Of a stretch of 64,000 nucleotides of DNA, positions 38,341 through 48,332 are shown piece by piece. The notes below the pieces were generated by a model. The model was not told the DNA's origin and made no database searches. It saw only the letters and a list, made by a program, of their open reading frames with translations. The DNA comes from Mayfieldus sp963772265. GTDB lineage: Bacteria > Actinomycetota > Thermoleophilia > Solirubrobacterales > 70-9. The stretch is taken from the NCBI GenBank assembly GCA_963772265.1, contig CAVYWS010000010.1, positions 65,958 to 129,957 of the forward strand, given 5' to 3'. How positions within the stretch are numbered: position 1 is the stretch's first letter; the number at the start of each line of letters is the position of its first letter. The translations under genes were made by a program, and so were the position numbers.

Positions 38341-38715
38341 ATGACCGACGAGGCCCATGAGCGGGGCATGGAGGTGCGCCGTGAGGTGCTCGGCGACGAG
38401 CATGTAGATGCTGCGATCGCGGGCACGAGCACGTTCACGGCCGACTTCCAGGACCTGATCACCCGCTACGCCTGGGGTGAGATCTGGGCCCGGCCCGGGC
38501 TCGACCGCCGGACCCGCAGTGCGATCACCCTGACCGCGCTGGTGGCCCTCAACCGGCTCGACGAGCTGGCGATGCACGTCCGCGCAGCGAAGCGAATCGG
38601 CCTCAGCGACGACGAGATCAAGGAGGTGCTGCTGCAGAGCGCGGTCTACTGCGGGGTGCCTGCCGCCAACGCGGCTTTCGCCGTCGCCCAGCGCGTGCTG
38701 GAAGACGATGAATAG
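38341..38715 (+). CDS. pcaC: 4-carboxymuconolactone decarboxylase
   Basis: A 124-residue protein of the CMD/AhpD fold that decarboxylates 4-carboxymuconolactone. RREVLGDEHVDAA, FQDLITRYAWGEIWARPGLDRRTRS and YCGVPAANAAFAVA are the conserved blocks. It starts right after the pcaD stop and closes the pca run; pcaF (thiolase) is not in the window. Confidence 0.95.
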   Translation: MTDEAHERGMEVRREVLGDEHVDAAIAGTSTFTADFQDLITRYAWGEIWARPGLDRRTRSAITLTALVALNRLDELAMHVRAAKRIGLSDDEIKEVLLQSAVYCGVPAANAAFAVAQRVLEDDE

Positions 38716-40181
38716 CTAGATCGGGTAGTGCCGCGAGCCCTGCTGGATCGTGATCCAGCGCAGCTCGGTGAATTCCTCGATCGCAGCCTTGCCGCCGAAG
38801 CGGCCGAAGCCGCTGGCCTTGACGCCGCCGAACGGCATCTGGGCCTCGTCGTGAACGGTGGCGCCGTTGACATGGCAGATCCCGCTCTCGACCCGGCGAG
38901 CAAGCTCGAAGGCCGTCGGCACGTGCTTGCCGAAGACCGCCGCCGCCAAGCCGTATTCGGTGTCGTTGGCGACCTTCACGGCCTCATCGGGCCCCTCGAC
39001 CGGGATCACCGGGACCACCGGGCCGAACGACTCCTCGTAGTAGATCCGCATCTCCGGCGTCACGCCCCGCAGCACGGTCGGCGGGAACAGCTTCCCGTCC
39101 GGCTTGCCGCCGGTGACCGCCTCGGCACCCTTCGAGACCGCTTCCTCGACCAGCTCCGCCACTCGCTCGGTGGCCGCATCGCTGACCAGCGGTCCGATCT
39201 GGGTTTCGGGGTCGTGGGGATCTCCCACCTTCAGCGCCGACGCCCGCTCGGCGAGCTTCTCGGTGAACGGTTCGGCCACCGAGCTGTCGACGATCAGCCG
39301 CTCCGTCGCCATGCAGATCTGTCCGGTGTGCATGAAGGAGCCGAACTTCGCCGCCTCGACCGCCTCGTCGAGGTCGGCGTCGGCGAGCACGATCATCGGC
39401 GCCTTGCCGCCGAGCTCGAGCAGCACCCGCTTCAGGTGCCGGGCCGCGTTCTCGGCGACCAGGCGCCCGACCCGGCTCGAGCCGGTGAAGTTGATCCGCC
39501 GCACCGCGGGGTGGGCGATCAGCTCGTCGACGACGTCCGGGGCGTCCTCGGCCTTGTGGGTGATCAGGTTGATCACGCCGGGAGGCAGGCCGGCGTCATC
39601 GAGCGCGCGGGCGATCGCCGCGTGCGTGCGGGGGCTGTTCTCCGAAGCCTTGAGCACGACGGTGTTGCCATAGGCCAGGGCGTCGCGACCGAGCGCGTCC
39701 CCAGGATCACGGGCGCGTTCCAGGGCGCAATCCCGACCACGACGCCGGCCGGCTGGCGAATGCCCATCGCGGTCAGACCCGGCACGTCGGAGGGAATCAC
39801 CTCGCCGGTCACCCAGTAGGCCTGCGCCGCTGCCTGTCTGAGCATCTCCGTCGCCAGTCCGACGTTGAACATCCCGAAGCCGAAGGTCGACCCCGTCTCC
39901 TGGGTCGCGGTGGTCGCGATCTCCGCGCCCCGCTCGCCCAGCAGGTCCGCCGCGGCGGTGAGGAGGTCGCGCCGCTGGCCGGGCGGAGTCGCCGACCACT
40001 CGCCGAACGCCGCGGCGGCGGCATCGGCGGCCGCCTTGGCGTCCTCGCGCGAGGCGGCCGCGACGACTCCCACCGACTCGTCGGTGTAGGGGTCCTTCTG
40101 CTCGAAGACGCCCTCCGAATTGGCCCCCACCCAATTGCCGCCGATCAGAAGCTGCTGGTCCTCAAGCTGTGCCGTCGCCAT
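38716..40181 (-). CDS. Aldehyde dehydrogenase, benzaldehyde/vanillin type (frame break near 39700)
   Basis: NAD(P)-dependent oxidation of an aldehyde to acid. ATG at 40181 with GGAG 5 bases before. Motifs: PWNAPVILG, NTVVLKASENSP, INFTGSSRVGR, the catalytic Glu in LLELGGKAPM, the catalytic Cys in MHTGQICMATER, and ESFGPVVPVIPV. One base is missing near 39700. About 488 residues. Closest in pattern to vanillin/benzaldehyde dehydrogenases; next to the pca genes a 4-hydroxybenzaldehyde-type substrate is likely, which is inference. A CTGTATACAA element lies 52 bases before the start. Confidence 0.87.
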
Positions 40182-40233
40182 GTTGTCTCCGTTCCCTCGC
40201 GGTAGCTCTGCGCAGCCTAGCGCGCGCGGCCTC

Positions 40234-40243
40234 TTGTATACAG
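40234..40243 (-). promoter_or_regulatory. CTGTATACAA element before the aldehyde dehydrogenase gene
   Basis: Read on the minus strand, CTGTATACAA with the 8-bp palindrome TGTATACA, exactly 52 bases before the ATG at 40181. The same 10 bases, in the same orientation and distance, precede the gene at 41254. Could be a regulator site overlapping a -10 box (TATACA). Confidence 0.65.
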
Positions 40244-40251
40244 ATCCCGCG

Positions 40252-41165
40252 TCAGGCTGTGAGGACGAGCTTTCCGCGCAGGCCGCCGGCCTCCACCCGC
40301 CGGTGGGCCTCGGCGGCCTGAGCGAGGTCGAGGGTCTCGGCGACCCTGGTCCGCAGCCGGCCCGCACCGAGGTCGGCGGCCAGCGAGCGCAGCGCCTCGG
40401 GGTCGGTCTCGGCGAGAAGCGTCTCGACCCGCAACCGGGATGCCGCTTCGAAGTCCTGCGGCGAGCGGGTGAACAGCACCGCGCCCGCGTCGCGCAGCGG
40501 CGCCGTCGCGGGCGGGCCGAGCGGAACCGCGTCGAAGACTGCGTCGACCGGCTCCAGGTCGCCGAGATCTGCATCGCGCGGCAGCACCTCCTCGGCACCG
40601 AGGCCGGCGACCCAATCCTCGTCGCCGTCCGACGCGGTGGCGATCACGTGCAGGCCGTCGCGGGCCGCGAGCTGGGTCGCATAGCCGCCGACTGCGCCGC
40701 TGGCCCCGGTGACCAGCAACCTCGACCCCGCGGCGGCCGCAAGCAGGTCGAGCCCCTGGCGCGCGGTCAGCGCGTTGAGCGGAAGCGTGGCGCCGGTTGG
40801 ATGGTCGATCCCGTCCGGCAACGGGGCGAGCCAGTCCGGCTCGACGGCGGCTGCCTCCGCATAGGCCCCGACCCGACCGCCGATCCGCACCCAGGGGATC
40901 ATCCCCACCACCTGATCGCCGGCGGAGAAGCCGCCGGAATCGCCCTCGACCACCTCCCCGGCGAGGTCCCAGCCGGGAACGAACGGCGGCTCAGGTCCGG
41001 CATCCGCCTGCGCGCCTGGCCGGAGCGGGCCCCGAGGTCGGTCGGGTTGACGGTGGCGGCATGGATTCGCACCACCAGCTCCGCGTCCGAGGCCCGCGGG
41101 TCGGGGCGCTCTCCGATCCGCAGGACCTCGGGCCCGCCGAACTCGACAACCTCGACTACGCGCAT
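40252..41165 (-). CDS. Quinone oxidoreductase/MDR-family NADP-dependent protein (frame break near 41015)
   Basis: Zinc-free medium-chain reductase. N-terminal MRVVEVVEFGGPEVLRIGERPDP and VRIHAATVNPTDLGARSGQ; after a missing G near 41015 it continues ADAGPEPPFVPGWDLAGEVVEGDSGGF, then TLPLNALTARQGLDLL, the cofactor motif RLLVTGASGAVGGYATQLAA and AAEAHRRVEAGGLRGKLVL. About 304 residues. Its start lies 26 bases from the CTGTATACAA element shared with the divergent dikinase operon. Substrate unknown. Confidence 0.85.
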
Positions 41166-41191
41166 CGCCGGTTTAACATTGGCTCACCCCG

Positions 41192-41201
41192 CTGTATACA
41201 A
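41192..41201 (+). promoter_or_regulatory. CTGTATACAA element before the dikinase operon
   Basis: CTGTATACAA, 52 bases before the ATG at 41254, same orientation and spacing as the copy before the aldehyde dehydrogenase gene. TTTAAC at 41172-41177, a 17-base spacer and TATACA at 41195-41200 form a sigma-70-like promoter, so the palindrome may be an operator over the -10 box. It also lies 26 bases before the divergent reductase start. Confidence 0.65.
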
Positions 41202-41253
41202 CGGCGGCGCCGAAAGGGGCGCCGCCGGGGCCCGAACGAGGAGGAGAGACCAG

Positions 41254-43093
41254 ATGGCGACGTCGACCGAGTTGGGCTCGTTCCCCAGCCCGTACTCGAT
41301 CGAAACCCCGCCCGGCTGCGAGGGCTGGGAGGAGATGTACCCCTACTACACGCTCTTCGACGAGCGCCGGCGCGAGCTCGACGAGAACCGCTTCTGGTTC
41401 TGGAACTCGATGCACTTCCCGGTTCCGATGCCGGCCTTCGACGTCCACGCGATCGACAGCCCCTACCAGGCGGTCGGCTCGTGGCAGAACCGAGTCTTCG
41501 CCGTACCGCCGGCGATGGGAATCGACTACAGGATCGTCAACGGCTACGTCTACATCTCCGGCAACCCGGTCACCGACCCCGACAAGATCGCCGAGCGGGC
41601 CGAGTTCTTCCAGAAGCGCGCCGGCTACTACTTCGAGAACTGGGACGACCTCTACGGCAAGTGGCGCACCAAGATGGAGGCGCTGATCGACGAGATCACC
41701 AACCTCCGCGTGCCCGATCTGCCCGAGTACGAGCCCGAGGAGGTGATGCACTCGGACGATCGCAACACCGCCTTCTACGAGCTGCTCGACGCCTACCAGC
41801 GGACGCTCCGCTGCGCCGACCTGATGTGGCAGCACCACTTCGAGTTCCTGCTGCTCGGCTACGGCGCCTACGCCACCTTCGCCGACTTCTGCAAGGAGGC
41901 GCTCCCCGACATCCCCGACCAGCACATCGCCCAGATGGTCGCCGGGATCGACGTCGCCCTGTTCCGCCCCGACGCCGAGCTGCGGCGCCTGGCCCAGCTG
42001 GCGATCGACAGCGGCGTCGACGAGGCGTTCGCGGAGGGCCGCTCCCCGGAGCAGATCGACGCCGAGCTGGGCCGCAGCGAGGAGGGCCGCAATTGGCTCG
42101 ACGAGCTCGAGAAGGTCAAGGACCCGTGGTTCAACATGGCCACGGGCGACGGCCTCTACCACTACTACCGCAGCTGGTTCGACGACCCGAGCATCCCCTA
42201 CGCCTCGCTGATCGGCCACGTCAACGCACTGCGGGCGGGCGAGCAGATCGAGCGCCCGACCGAGGAGATCCGGCGCGAGCGCGACCGCCTCGCGGAGGAA
42301 TACGGGGCGCTGCTCGACGAGCAGGCCCGGGCGGGCTTCGAGGAGCTGCTGGGCCTCTCGCGCACCGTCTTCCCCTATGTCGAGGAGCACAAGTTCTTCT
42401 GCGACTACTGGTTCCTGACCCGCTGGTGGAACAAGCTGCGCGAGTTCGGGGCGCTGCTCGCCGAGCACCGCTTCCTCGAGGACGGCGAGGACATCTTCCA
42501 GCTCAGCCGCCACGAGGTGGCGACGCGCGCTCGACGAGCTGACCCTGACCTGGGCCACCGGCGGCGAGCCGCTCGGGCCCAAGCACTGGCCGCCGATCGC
42601 GGCGCGGCGCAAGGAGCTGCTCGCCAAGCTCGGCGAGTGGAACCCGCCGCCGGCCCTCGGCGTCACCCCGGAGGCGATCACCGATCCGATGACGATCATG
42701 CTCTGGGGCGTGACCACGCAGCGGGTCCAGGAGTGGGCGCGCCAGCGCGACGACGGCGACGAGTTGACCGGCGCCGCGGCCTCCCCGGGCGAGATCGAAG
42801 GCCCGGCGCGGGTGGTGCGGACCGTCGACGAGATCGGCGACGTCCGCGACGGCGAGATCCTCGTCTGCAGCATCACCTCCCCCGCCTGGGCGCCGATCTT
42901 CTCCAAGATCACCGCCGCGGTCACCGACATCGGCGGCGTGATGTCGCACGCGGCGATCGTCTCGCGCGAGTACGGGCTGCCCGCCGTGGTCGGGACCGGA
43001 ACCGCGACCTCGCGGATCCGCACCGGCCAGCAGCTGCGCGTCGACGGCTCGACCGGCGTGGTGACGATCCTCGACGGCAACGGCGCAGCCTGA
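41254..43093 (+). CDS. PEP-synthase-like phosphotransfer subunit, phenylphosphate synthase subunit 1 type (frame break near 42535)
   Basis: About 612 residues. ATG after a GAGGAGGAG ribosome site. The N-terminal 450 residues have Trp/Tyr-rich helices (GCEGWEEMYPYYTLFDERRRE; WQHHFEFLLLGYGAY) with no catalytic motif I recognise. The C-terminal 110 residues are the swivelling PEP-utilising domain with phosphohistidine in DIGGVMSHAAIVSREYGLP (His near 566). There is no ATP-grasp domain; the next gene supplies it. This split matches the 70-kDa and 40-kDa parts of phenylphosphate synthase of anaerobic phenol degraders, as I recall them. One insertion near 42535 (ATALDELTLTW). Confidence 0.82.
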
Positions 43094-43103
43094 GCAACCG
43101 GGC

Positions 43104-44165
43104 ATGAGCGAGCACGCGCGCCCGCTGCAAGAGCTGCGCCGCGGAGACGCCGAGCGCTTCGGCGGCAAGAGCGCCAGCCTCGGCGAGCTGATCGCGAGCG
43201 GAATCCCGGTTCCGCCCGGCTTCGCCCTCTCCTCGGTGGGGTTCGAGTCCTTCCTCGCCGCCGCCGGCCTCGGGGACGAGATCGCCGAGCGCCTCGCCGG
43301 CGTCGATCCCGGCGACGTCGGCTCGCTGCGCTCGGCGTCGGAGGCGATCGGCGAGCGGATCCGCAGCGGCGCCTTCCCCGACGCCCTGCGGGCCGAGCTC
43401 GGCGAGCGCTACGCGGCGCTGGCGGCCGGCCGGGAGGACCCGCCGGTGGCGGTGCGCTCCAGCGCCCTCGGCGAGGACAGCGAGGCGGCGACCTTCGCGG
43501 GCCAGGGTGAGACCTACCTCTGGGTGCGCGGAGGAGACCGCGTCTGCGAGGCGGTGCGCGACTGCTGGGCGAGCCTCTACAGCCCTGAGGCGATCGCCTA
43601 TCGCGCCCGGCTCGTCGGAGGTGAGCGGCAGGCGATGGGGGTCGCCGTGCAGGAGATGATCGACGCCGAGATCTCCGGCGTGATGTTCACCTGCAATCCG
43701 GTCAACGGCGACCCCAGCACGCTCGCCGTCAACGCCAGCTGGGGCCTCGGCCTCGCCGTGGTCGGCGGCGAGGTGACCCCGGACGAGTTCCGGCTGAGCA
43801 AGGTGACCGGCGAGATCACCCACCGAAGCGTCGGCCCGAAGCAGGTCGAGTACCGACCCGACCCCGGGGGCGCGGGCACGGTTCGCGTCGAGGTCTCCGA
43901 GGAGCGCCAGGCTGAGGCGTGCCTCGACGAGGACCAGCTCGCCGCCCTGCTGGAGCTCGGCAAGCGGGTCGAGAAGCACTTCGGCTCCCACCAGGACGTC
44001 GAGTGGGCGATCGCCGGCGGCGAGCAGCCCGGCACCTTCGTGCTGCAGTCGCGCCCCGTGACCACCGCCCTCAAGCGGGAGGCCGGGCCGGGCAAGCGCA
44101 AGTCCGCGATCGCGATGGTGATGGGCACCTTCGGGGCCGACGCAAAGCGATCGGAGAAGCCCTGA
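43104..44165 (+). CDS. PEP/pyruvate-binding ATP-grasp subunit, phenylphosphate synthase subunit 2 type
   Basis: A 353-residue protein equal to the N-terminal nucleotide-binding half of PEP synthase: FGGKSASLGELIASGIPVPPGF, VAVRSSALGEDSEAATFAGQGETYL, VQEMIDAEISGVMFTCNP, NASWGLGLAVVGGEVTPDEF and HQDVEWAI...FVLQSRPVT. It would charge the His of the upstream protein with the beta phosphate of ATP. 10 bases separate the two genes, and the ATG of the biotin carrier overlaps its stop. Intact frame. The acceptor of the phosphate is unknown. Confidence 0.88.
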   Translation: MSEHARPLQELRRGDAERFGGKSASLGELIASGIPVPPGFALSSVGFESFLAAAGLGDEIAERLAGVDPGDVGSLRSASEAIGERIRSGAFPDALRAELGERYAALAAGREDPPVAVRSSALGEDSEAATFAGQGETYLWVRGGDRVCEAVRDCWASLYSPEAIAYRARLVGGERQAMGVAVQEMIDAEISGVMFTCNPVNGDPSTLAVNASWGLGLAVVGGEVTPDEFRLSKVTGEITHRSVGPKQVEYRPDPGGAGTVRVEVSEERQAEACLDEDQLAALLELGKRVEKHFGSHQDVEWAIAGGEQPGTFVLQSRPVTTALKREAGPGKRKSAIAMVMGTFGADAKRSEKP

Positions 44166-44605
44166 TGGCGCTGAGCGACGACGACGTACGCGAGATCCTG
44201 CGGCTGATCGACGAGTCCGAGCTCGACGAGCTGCGGATCGAGCGCCCCGACTTCAAGCTGCATGTGCGGCGCGGCGCGGCGCCGGCGGTCGAGGAGCCCG
44301 AACCGCAGAGCCGGTCGACGCCGCCGGCGGAAGGCCGGCCGGCTGCGAAGAGCAGGCCCACCGGCCAGGCAGCGACGATCGACGCTCCGATGCTGGGGAC
44401 CTTCTACGTCGCCGACGGCCCCAGCGCCGAGCCCTTCGTAGAGGTCGGCGCCCGGGTCGAGCCGGGCACCGTGGTCGGGATCATCGAGGTGATGAAGATG
44501 ATGAATTCGGTGCGGGCCGAGGTGTCGGGGACGATCGTCGAGGTCTGCGCCGAGAACGCCGAGCTGGTCGAAGAAGGACAACCGCTGTTCAGGGTGCAGC
44601 CGTGA
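44165..44605 (+). CDS. Biotin carboxyl carrier protein
   Basis: 146 residues. Residues 1-36 (ALSDDDVREILRLIDESELDELRIERPDFKL split by a short Ala/Pro hinge) look like the AccB N-terminal helix pair. The C-terminal biotinyl domain has GIIEVMKMMNSVRAEVSG, with the biotinylated Lys111 in the EVMKMM motif, and PMLGTFYVADGPSAEPFVEVG with the thumb insertion of AccB-type carriers. Overlaps both neighbours (TGATG before, GTGA after), so it is tightly coupled to the dikinase and carboxyltransferase. Confidence 0.95.
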   Translation: MALSDDDVREILRLIDESELDELRIERPDFKLHVRRGAAPAVEEPEPQSRSTPPAEGRPAAKSRPTGQAATIDAPMLGTFYVADGPSAEPFVEVGARVEPGTVVGIIEVMKMMNSVRAEVSGTIVEVCAENAELVEEGQPLFRVQP

Positions 44606-46078
44606 GCGCCGCGATCGACATCGTCGACACCACGACCCGGGACGGCAACCAGAGCCTCTGGAGCGCGACCGGCCTCACCACCCCGGACATCCTCGCGATC
44701 GCCCCGACCATGGACCGGGTCGGCTTCCACGCCCTCGACTTCACCTCGAGCACCCACATGGCGGTGTCGGTGCGCTTCCATCGCGAGGATCCCTGGGAGC
44801 GGATTCGCCTGGTCAGCGAGGCGATGCCGAACACGCCTCTGAACCTGATCACCACCGGCATGCGCTTCATCTCCTGGGTGCCGGCCGGCGAGGACCTGAT
44901 GCGGCTCTCCTTCCGCTGCGTGGTTCGCAACGGAATCCGCCGCTTTCAGATCGCCGACCCCTCCAACGATCCCGACTCGCTGGTGCGGCTCGCCCGGATG
45001 GCGCGCGAGGAGGGGGTCGAGGAGGTGGTGGTCGGCCTCACCTACTCGATCAGCCCCGTGCACACGCACGCCTACTACGTCGAGCGGGCGCGAGCCGTCT
45101 CCGCGTCGGAGGACATCGACCGCCTCTACCTCAAGGACCCGGGCGGGCTGCTGACGCCCGACGCCGTCCGCGAGCTGGCGCCGGCCTTCATCGAGGCGTT
45201 CGCGCCCCGCCCGGTCGAGCTGCACAGCCACTGCACGATCGGGCTCGGCCCGTTGGCCTACGTCGAGGGGCTGCGGGCGGGGATCCGCGTCCTGCACACG
45301 GCGGTGCCGCCGCTCGCCAACGGGACCTCTAACCCGCCGGTCGACGGCACCCTGCGCAACCTCGAGGCGGAGGGCTTCTCGCACCGGCTCGACCTCGAAG
45401 CGCTGGCTGCGGTGGCCGAGCACTTCGCCGGGCTGGCCCGCGAACGGGACCTGCCCTCCGGCGCCCCCGCGGACTACGACGCCGCCTACTACCGCCATCA
45501 GATGCCCGGCGGGATGGTGACGACGACCAAGCGGATGCTCGAGGAGCAGCGCCGCCCCGAGCTCTTCGACGCGGTGCTGGAGGAGGTGACCCGGGTGCGG
45601 GCCGAGATGGGCTATCCGATCATGGTCACCCCGGTCTCGCAGTTCGTCGCCACGCAGGCGGTGATGAACGTGATCTCCGGCGACCGCTGGTCGAACGTCT
45701 CCGACGAGACGGTGCGCTACTTCCTCGGCCATTTCTACGAGCCGGCGGCGCCCCTCGATCCAGAGGTCGCCGACAAGGTGCTCTCGCTTCCCCGCGCCGG
45801 GGAGCTGCGGGATCTCGAGCCGCTCGGCCTCGAGGGCGCCCGCGAGCGCTTCGGGGCGCGGATCTCCGAGGAGGAGCTGCTGCTGCGGCTGACGATGCCG
45901 GCCGAGCAGGTCGACGCGATGGTCGAGGGGCAGGCGCCGCTGCGCCCGGCGCCGAAGAAGCGCCCGGGTGAGGACCCGCTGGTCTGGCTGCTGCGCGAGG
46001 TCTCCAAACGGGAAGTCGGTCAGCTACCTGCGGGTGGAGACCGGCGACGATCTGGTGGTGTGGCGACGTGCGGCTTGA
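44602..46078 (+). CDS. Biotin-dependent carboxyltransferase, PycB/oxaloacetate-decarboxylase alpha/5S type (frame break near 46010)
   Basis: HMGL-like TIM barrel: DTTTRDGNQSLWS (usual TLRDAHQS), FHALDFTSSTHM, the carboxylated Lys in RLYLKDPGGLLTP, metal-binding His in VELHSHCTIGLG, HQMPGGMVTTTKRM, then a conserved carboxylase domain (about 290-440). A C-terminal 40 residues follow: dropping one G in GGG near 46010 gives KRKSVSYLRVETGDD ending at 46078. About 491 residues. The family moves CO2 between biotin and a 2-oxoacid; the real acceptor here is open. No biotin carboxylase gene is near. Confidence 0.86.
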
Positions 46079-46871
46079 CGACGTCGGCGGCTTCGTCTTC
46101 GACATCGACGGCTCGCTGGTCCACCGCGGCGGCGACTTCCGCTCCGAGCCTCTGCCCGGCGCGGTCGAGGTGCTGGAGAGGATTCGCGCCTCCGGCCGCC
46201 CCCTGGTCCTGTTCACGAACGGCAGCCACCTGACCCCCGAGGAGTTCGCCTCGGGGCTGACCGAGGACGGGCTGCCGGTCAGCGGCGAGGAGATCCTGAC
46301 CCCGGTCTGCTGCGCGCTCTCCTACCTTCGCGACCGCCACCCCGGCCAGACGGTGATGGTCTTCGGCTCGGCCTCGACCAAGGAGCGGATGGCGCGCGAG
46401 GGCGTCACGGTGACCGAAGGGGTCGACGCGGGGGCCGTCTTCGTCACCCACGTCGAGCAGGTCGACCTCGACGAGGCCGAGGAGGCGGCCCGAGCGGTCC
46501 TGCGCGGCGCCTCGCTTCTGACCGCGAACTACGGCCCCGGCTACTGGGGCGCCAACGGCATCATCTTCAGCAAGGGCGCGATGGTCACCGCCGCGATCGC
46601 CAAGGTGACCGAGGCCGAGCCGATCGTCGTCGGCAAGCCATCGGAGGTCGCCGTGCAGGAGGTCTCGAGGCGCCTCGGGGTGCCCACCGAGCAGGTCGCG
46701 GTGATCGGCGACGACCTCGACATGGACATCGCCCTGGGGCACCTCGGCGGCTCGCGCACGATCCTCGTCCGCAGCGGGCTCAGCGGCAGGATCGACCTCG
46801 CCGACGTGCCAGAGAGCAAGCGCCCGGGAGAGGTGATCGACGGGGTCGAGGAGATCCTGCCCTGGCTTTGA
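46068..46871 (+). CDS. HAD-family phosphatase, NagD/AraL type
   Basis: A 267-residue class IIA HAD: FVFDIDGSLVHRGG (nucleophile Asp in DxDGSL), VLFTNGSH (Thr motif), IVVGKPSEV (Lys) and VAVIGDDLDMDIALGHLGG (acidic loop). The C2a cap with VTEGVDAGAVFVTHVEQVDLDEAEEA fits 4-nitrophenylphosphatase/NagD proteins. GTG start overlaps the carboxyltransferase end. A HAD protein also accompanies phenylphosphate carboxylase in phenol degraders, which makes a role on a phosphorylated intermediate plausible. Confidence 0.9.
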   Translation: MRLDDVGGFVFDIDGSLVHRGGDFRSEPLPGAVEVLERIRASGRPLVLFTNGSHLTPEEFASGLTEDGLPVSGEEILTPVCCALSYLRDRHPGQTVMVFGSASTKERMAREGVTVTEGVDAGAVFVTHVEQVDLDEAEEAARAVLRGASLLTANYGPGYWGANGIIFSKGAMVTAAIAKVTEAEPIVVGKPSEVAVQEVSRRLGVPTEQVAVIGDDLDMDIALGHLGGSRTILVRSGLSGRIDLADVPESKRPGEVIDGVEEILPWL

Positions 46872-46881
46872 GCGGCGGGGC

Positions 46882-48332
46882 TCAGGACGGCGGCCGCGGG
46901 GGTGCCAGCGCCTGCTCCTGGAGGTCGATCGCCGCCTGCACCAGCGCCGCCTCGGATCCCCGTAGACCGACCAGCGACACGCCGACCGGGAGGCCGGCTG
47001 CCGCGACCGACGCCTGCCGGCAGCGAGGCGACCGGAAAGCCGGTCAGGTCCCAGGTCGCGGTCAGCGCGATCATCGGGTCTCCCTCGCCGCCGGCGTGGC
47101 CTGGGTCGTAGCCGTCGCCACGGACGGGCGCGACCAGCGGCACCGTCGGCTCGAGCAGGAAGTCGACTCGGTGCTCGGCGAACCAGGACTCCCACTCAGC
47201 CGTGAACGCCTCGCGCTGCTGCTGGGCGCCAACGTAGACCGCGGCATCGCCGAGGTTCTCGGCCGCCTCGACCAGCTCGCGGATGCTGGGCCGGTAGCGG
47301 TCGGCGCGGTCCGCGAACTGGCGGTGATACGCCCACATCTCGGCGAACAGCACTGCGCTCATCCGATCGCCCGGCAGCTCGGCCGGCGCCGGATGCTCGA
47401 CGAAGGACGCACCGAGCTTCTCGCACTCCGTTCGCGCCCTCTCCAGGCCCTCGGCGACGTCCGCCTCGAGCTCCTGGCGCTGGGGCCGATCGGTGATCGC
47501 GAGCGTCAACCCTTCGAGCGGCCGCGGGCCGGAGCCTGGCCTCGAGCGGAAGCGGCCCGACCGCGGCCGGGGGCGGCATCAGCGGCGACACCTGCGCGCC
47601 CCCGGAGGCCAGGGCGGCGAGCAGGGCGCTGCAATCCGCGACCGATCTGGCCATCGGGCCGGAGTGGTCGAGCGTCTGGGCGAGCGGCACCACCCCGTCC
47701 ATCGGCACGCGTCCGTGCGTCGGCTTGACCGCGCTGGTCCCGCAGAGGGCGGAGGGAATGCGAAGCGAGCCGAGCGTGTCGGTGCCGAGCGCCGCCGGAA
47801 CCATCCGCGCCGCGAGCGCGGCGGCCGAGCCCCCGCTGGAGCCCCCCGCCGCGCGATCCAGCGCCCAGGGGTTCCCGACCTGATCCGTGGTGCCCCCGGC
47901 GGCGAACTCGTGTGTGTGGGTGTGGCCCACCAGGACCATCCCCTGCTCGCGGAGCCGGGCCCAGGCTGTGGAGTCCGCGGTGGCGGTGTTGCCGTCGAGC
48001 ACCCGGCTCGAGGCGGTGACGGGAAGCCCGGCGACGGAGTAGAGGTCCTTGACCGCGATCGGGATCCCGCAGAGCAGCGGCGCGTCGCCGCGTTCGCGGT
48101 CAAGGCGCCGGTCCGCCGCAGCGGCGAGATCCTGCGCCAGCTCCGGATAGAGGCGGACCCAGGCGTTGACCGCCTCGGGGGCGCCGTCGAAGCTGGGCGC
48201 ACCCCCATTCGCGTCATCGATGCGCTGAAGGCAGGCCGCGAGCAGCTCGGCCGAGGAGAGCTCGCGGGAGCGCAGCAGCGTAGCCGCCGCCAGCATCCCG
48301 AGCTCGGATGGGTCGGCGGCTACAGGCCCCAC
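46882..48332 (-). CDS. Amidase-signature hydrolase (two frame breaks)
   Basis: Ser-cisSer-Lys amidase. GTG at 48332 overlaps the end of the upstream gene. Lys in PIAVKDLYSVAGLPVTASS, cis-Ser/Ser in DRAAGGSSGGSAAALAARM, then GTDTLGSLRIPSALCGTSAVKPTHGRV. Breaks near 47500 and 47020 separate the middle (FAEMWAYHRQFADRADRY; FLLEPTVPLVAP) and the end (AAGLPVGVSLVGLRGSEAALVQAAIDL, TGA at 46882-46884). About 482 residues. The family includes allophanate hydrolase and general amidases; no substrate is shown. Convergent with the HAD gene. Confidence 0.85.

Noticed and set aside
46882..48332. Urea amidolyase-type system (biotin carrier plus amidase)
   Set aside because: The carboxyltransferase is PycB/5S type, not the KipI/KipA-like urea carboxylase type, and the amidase is on the opposite strand.
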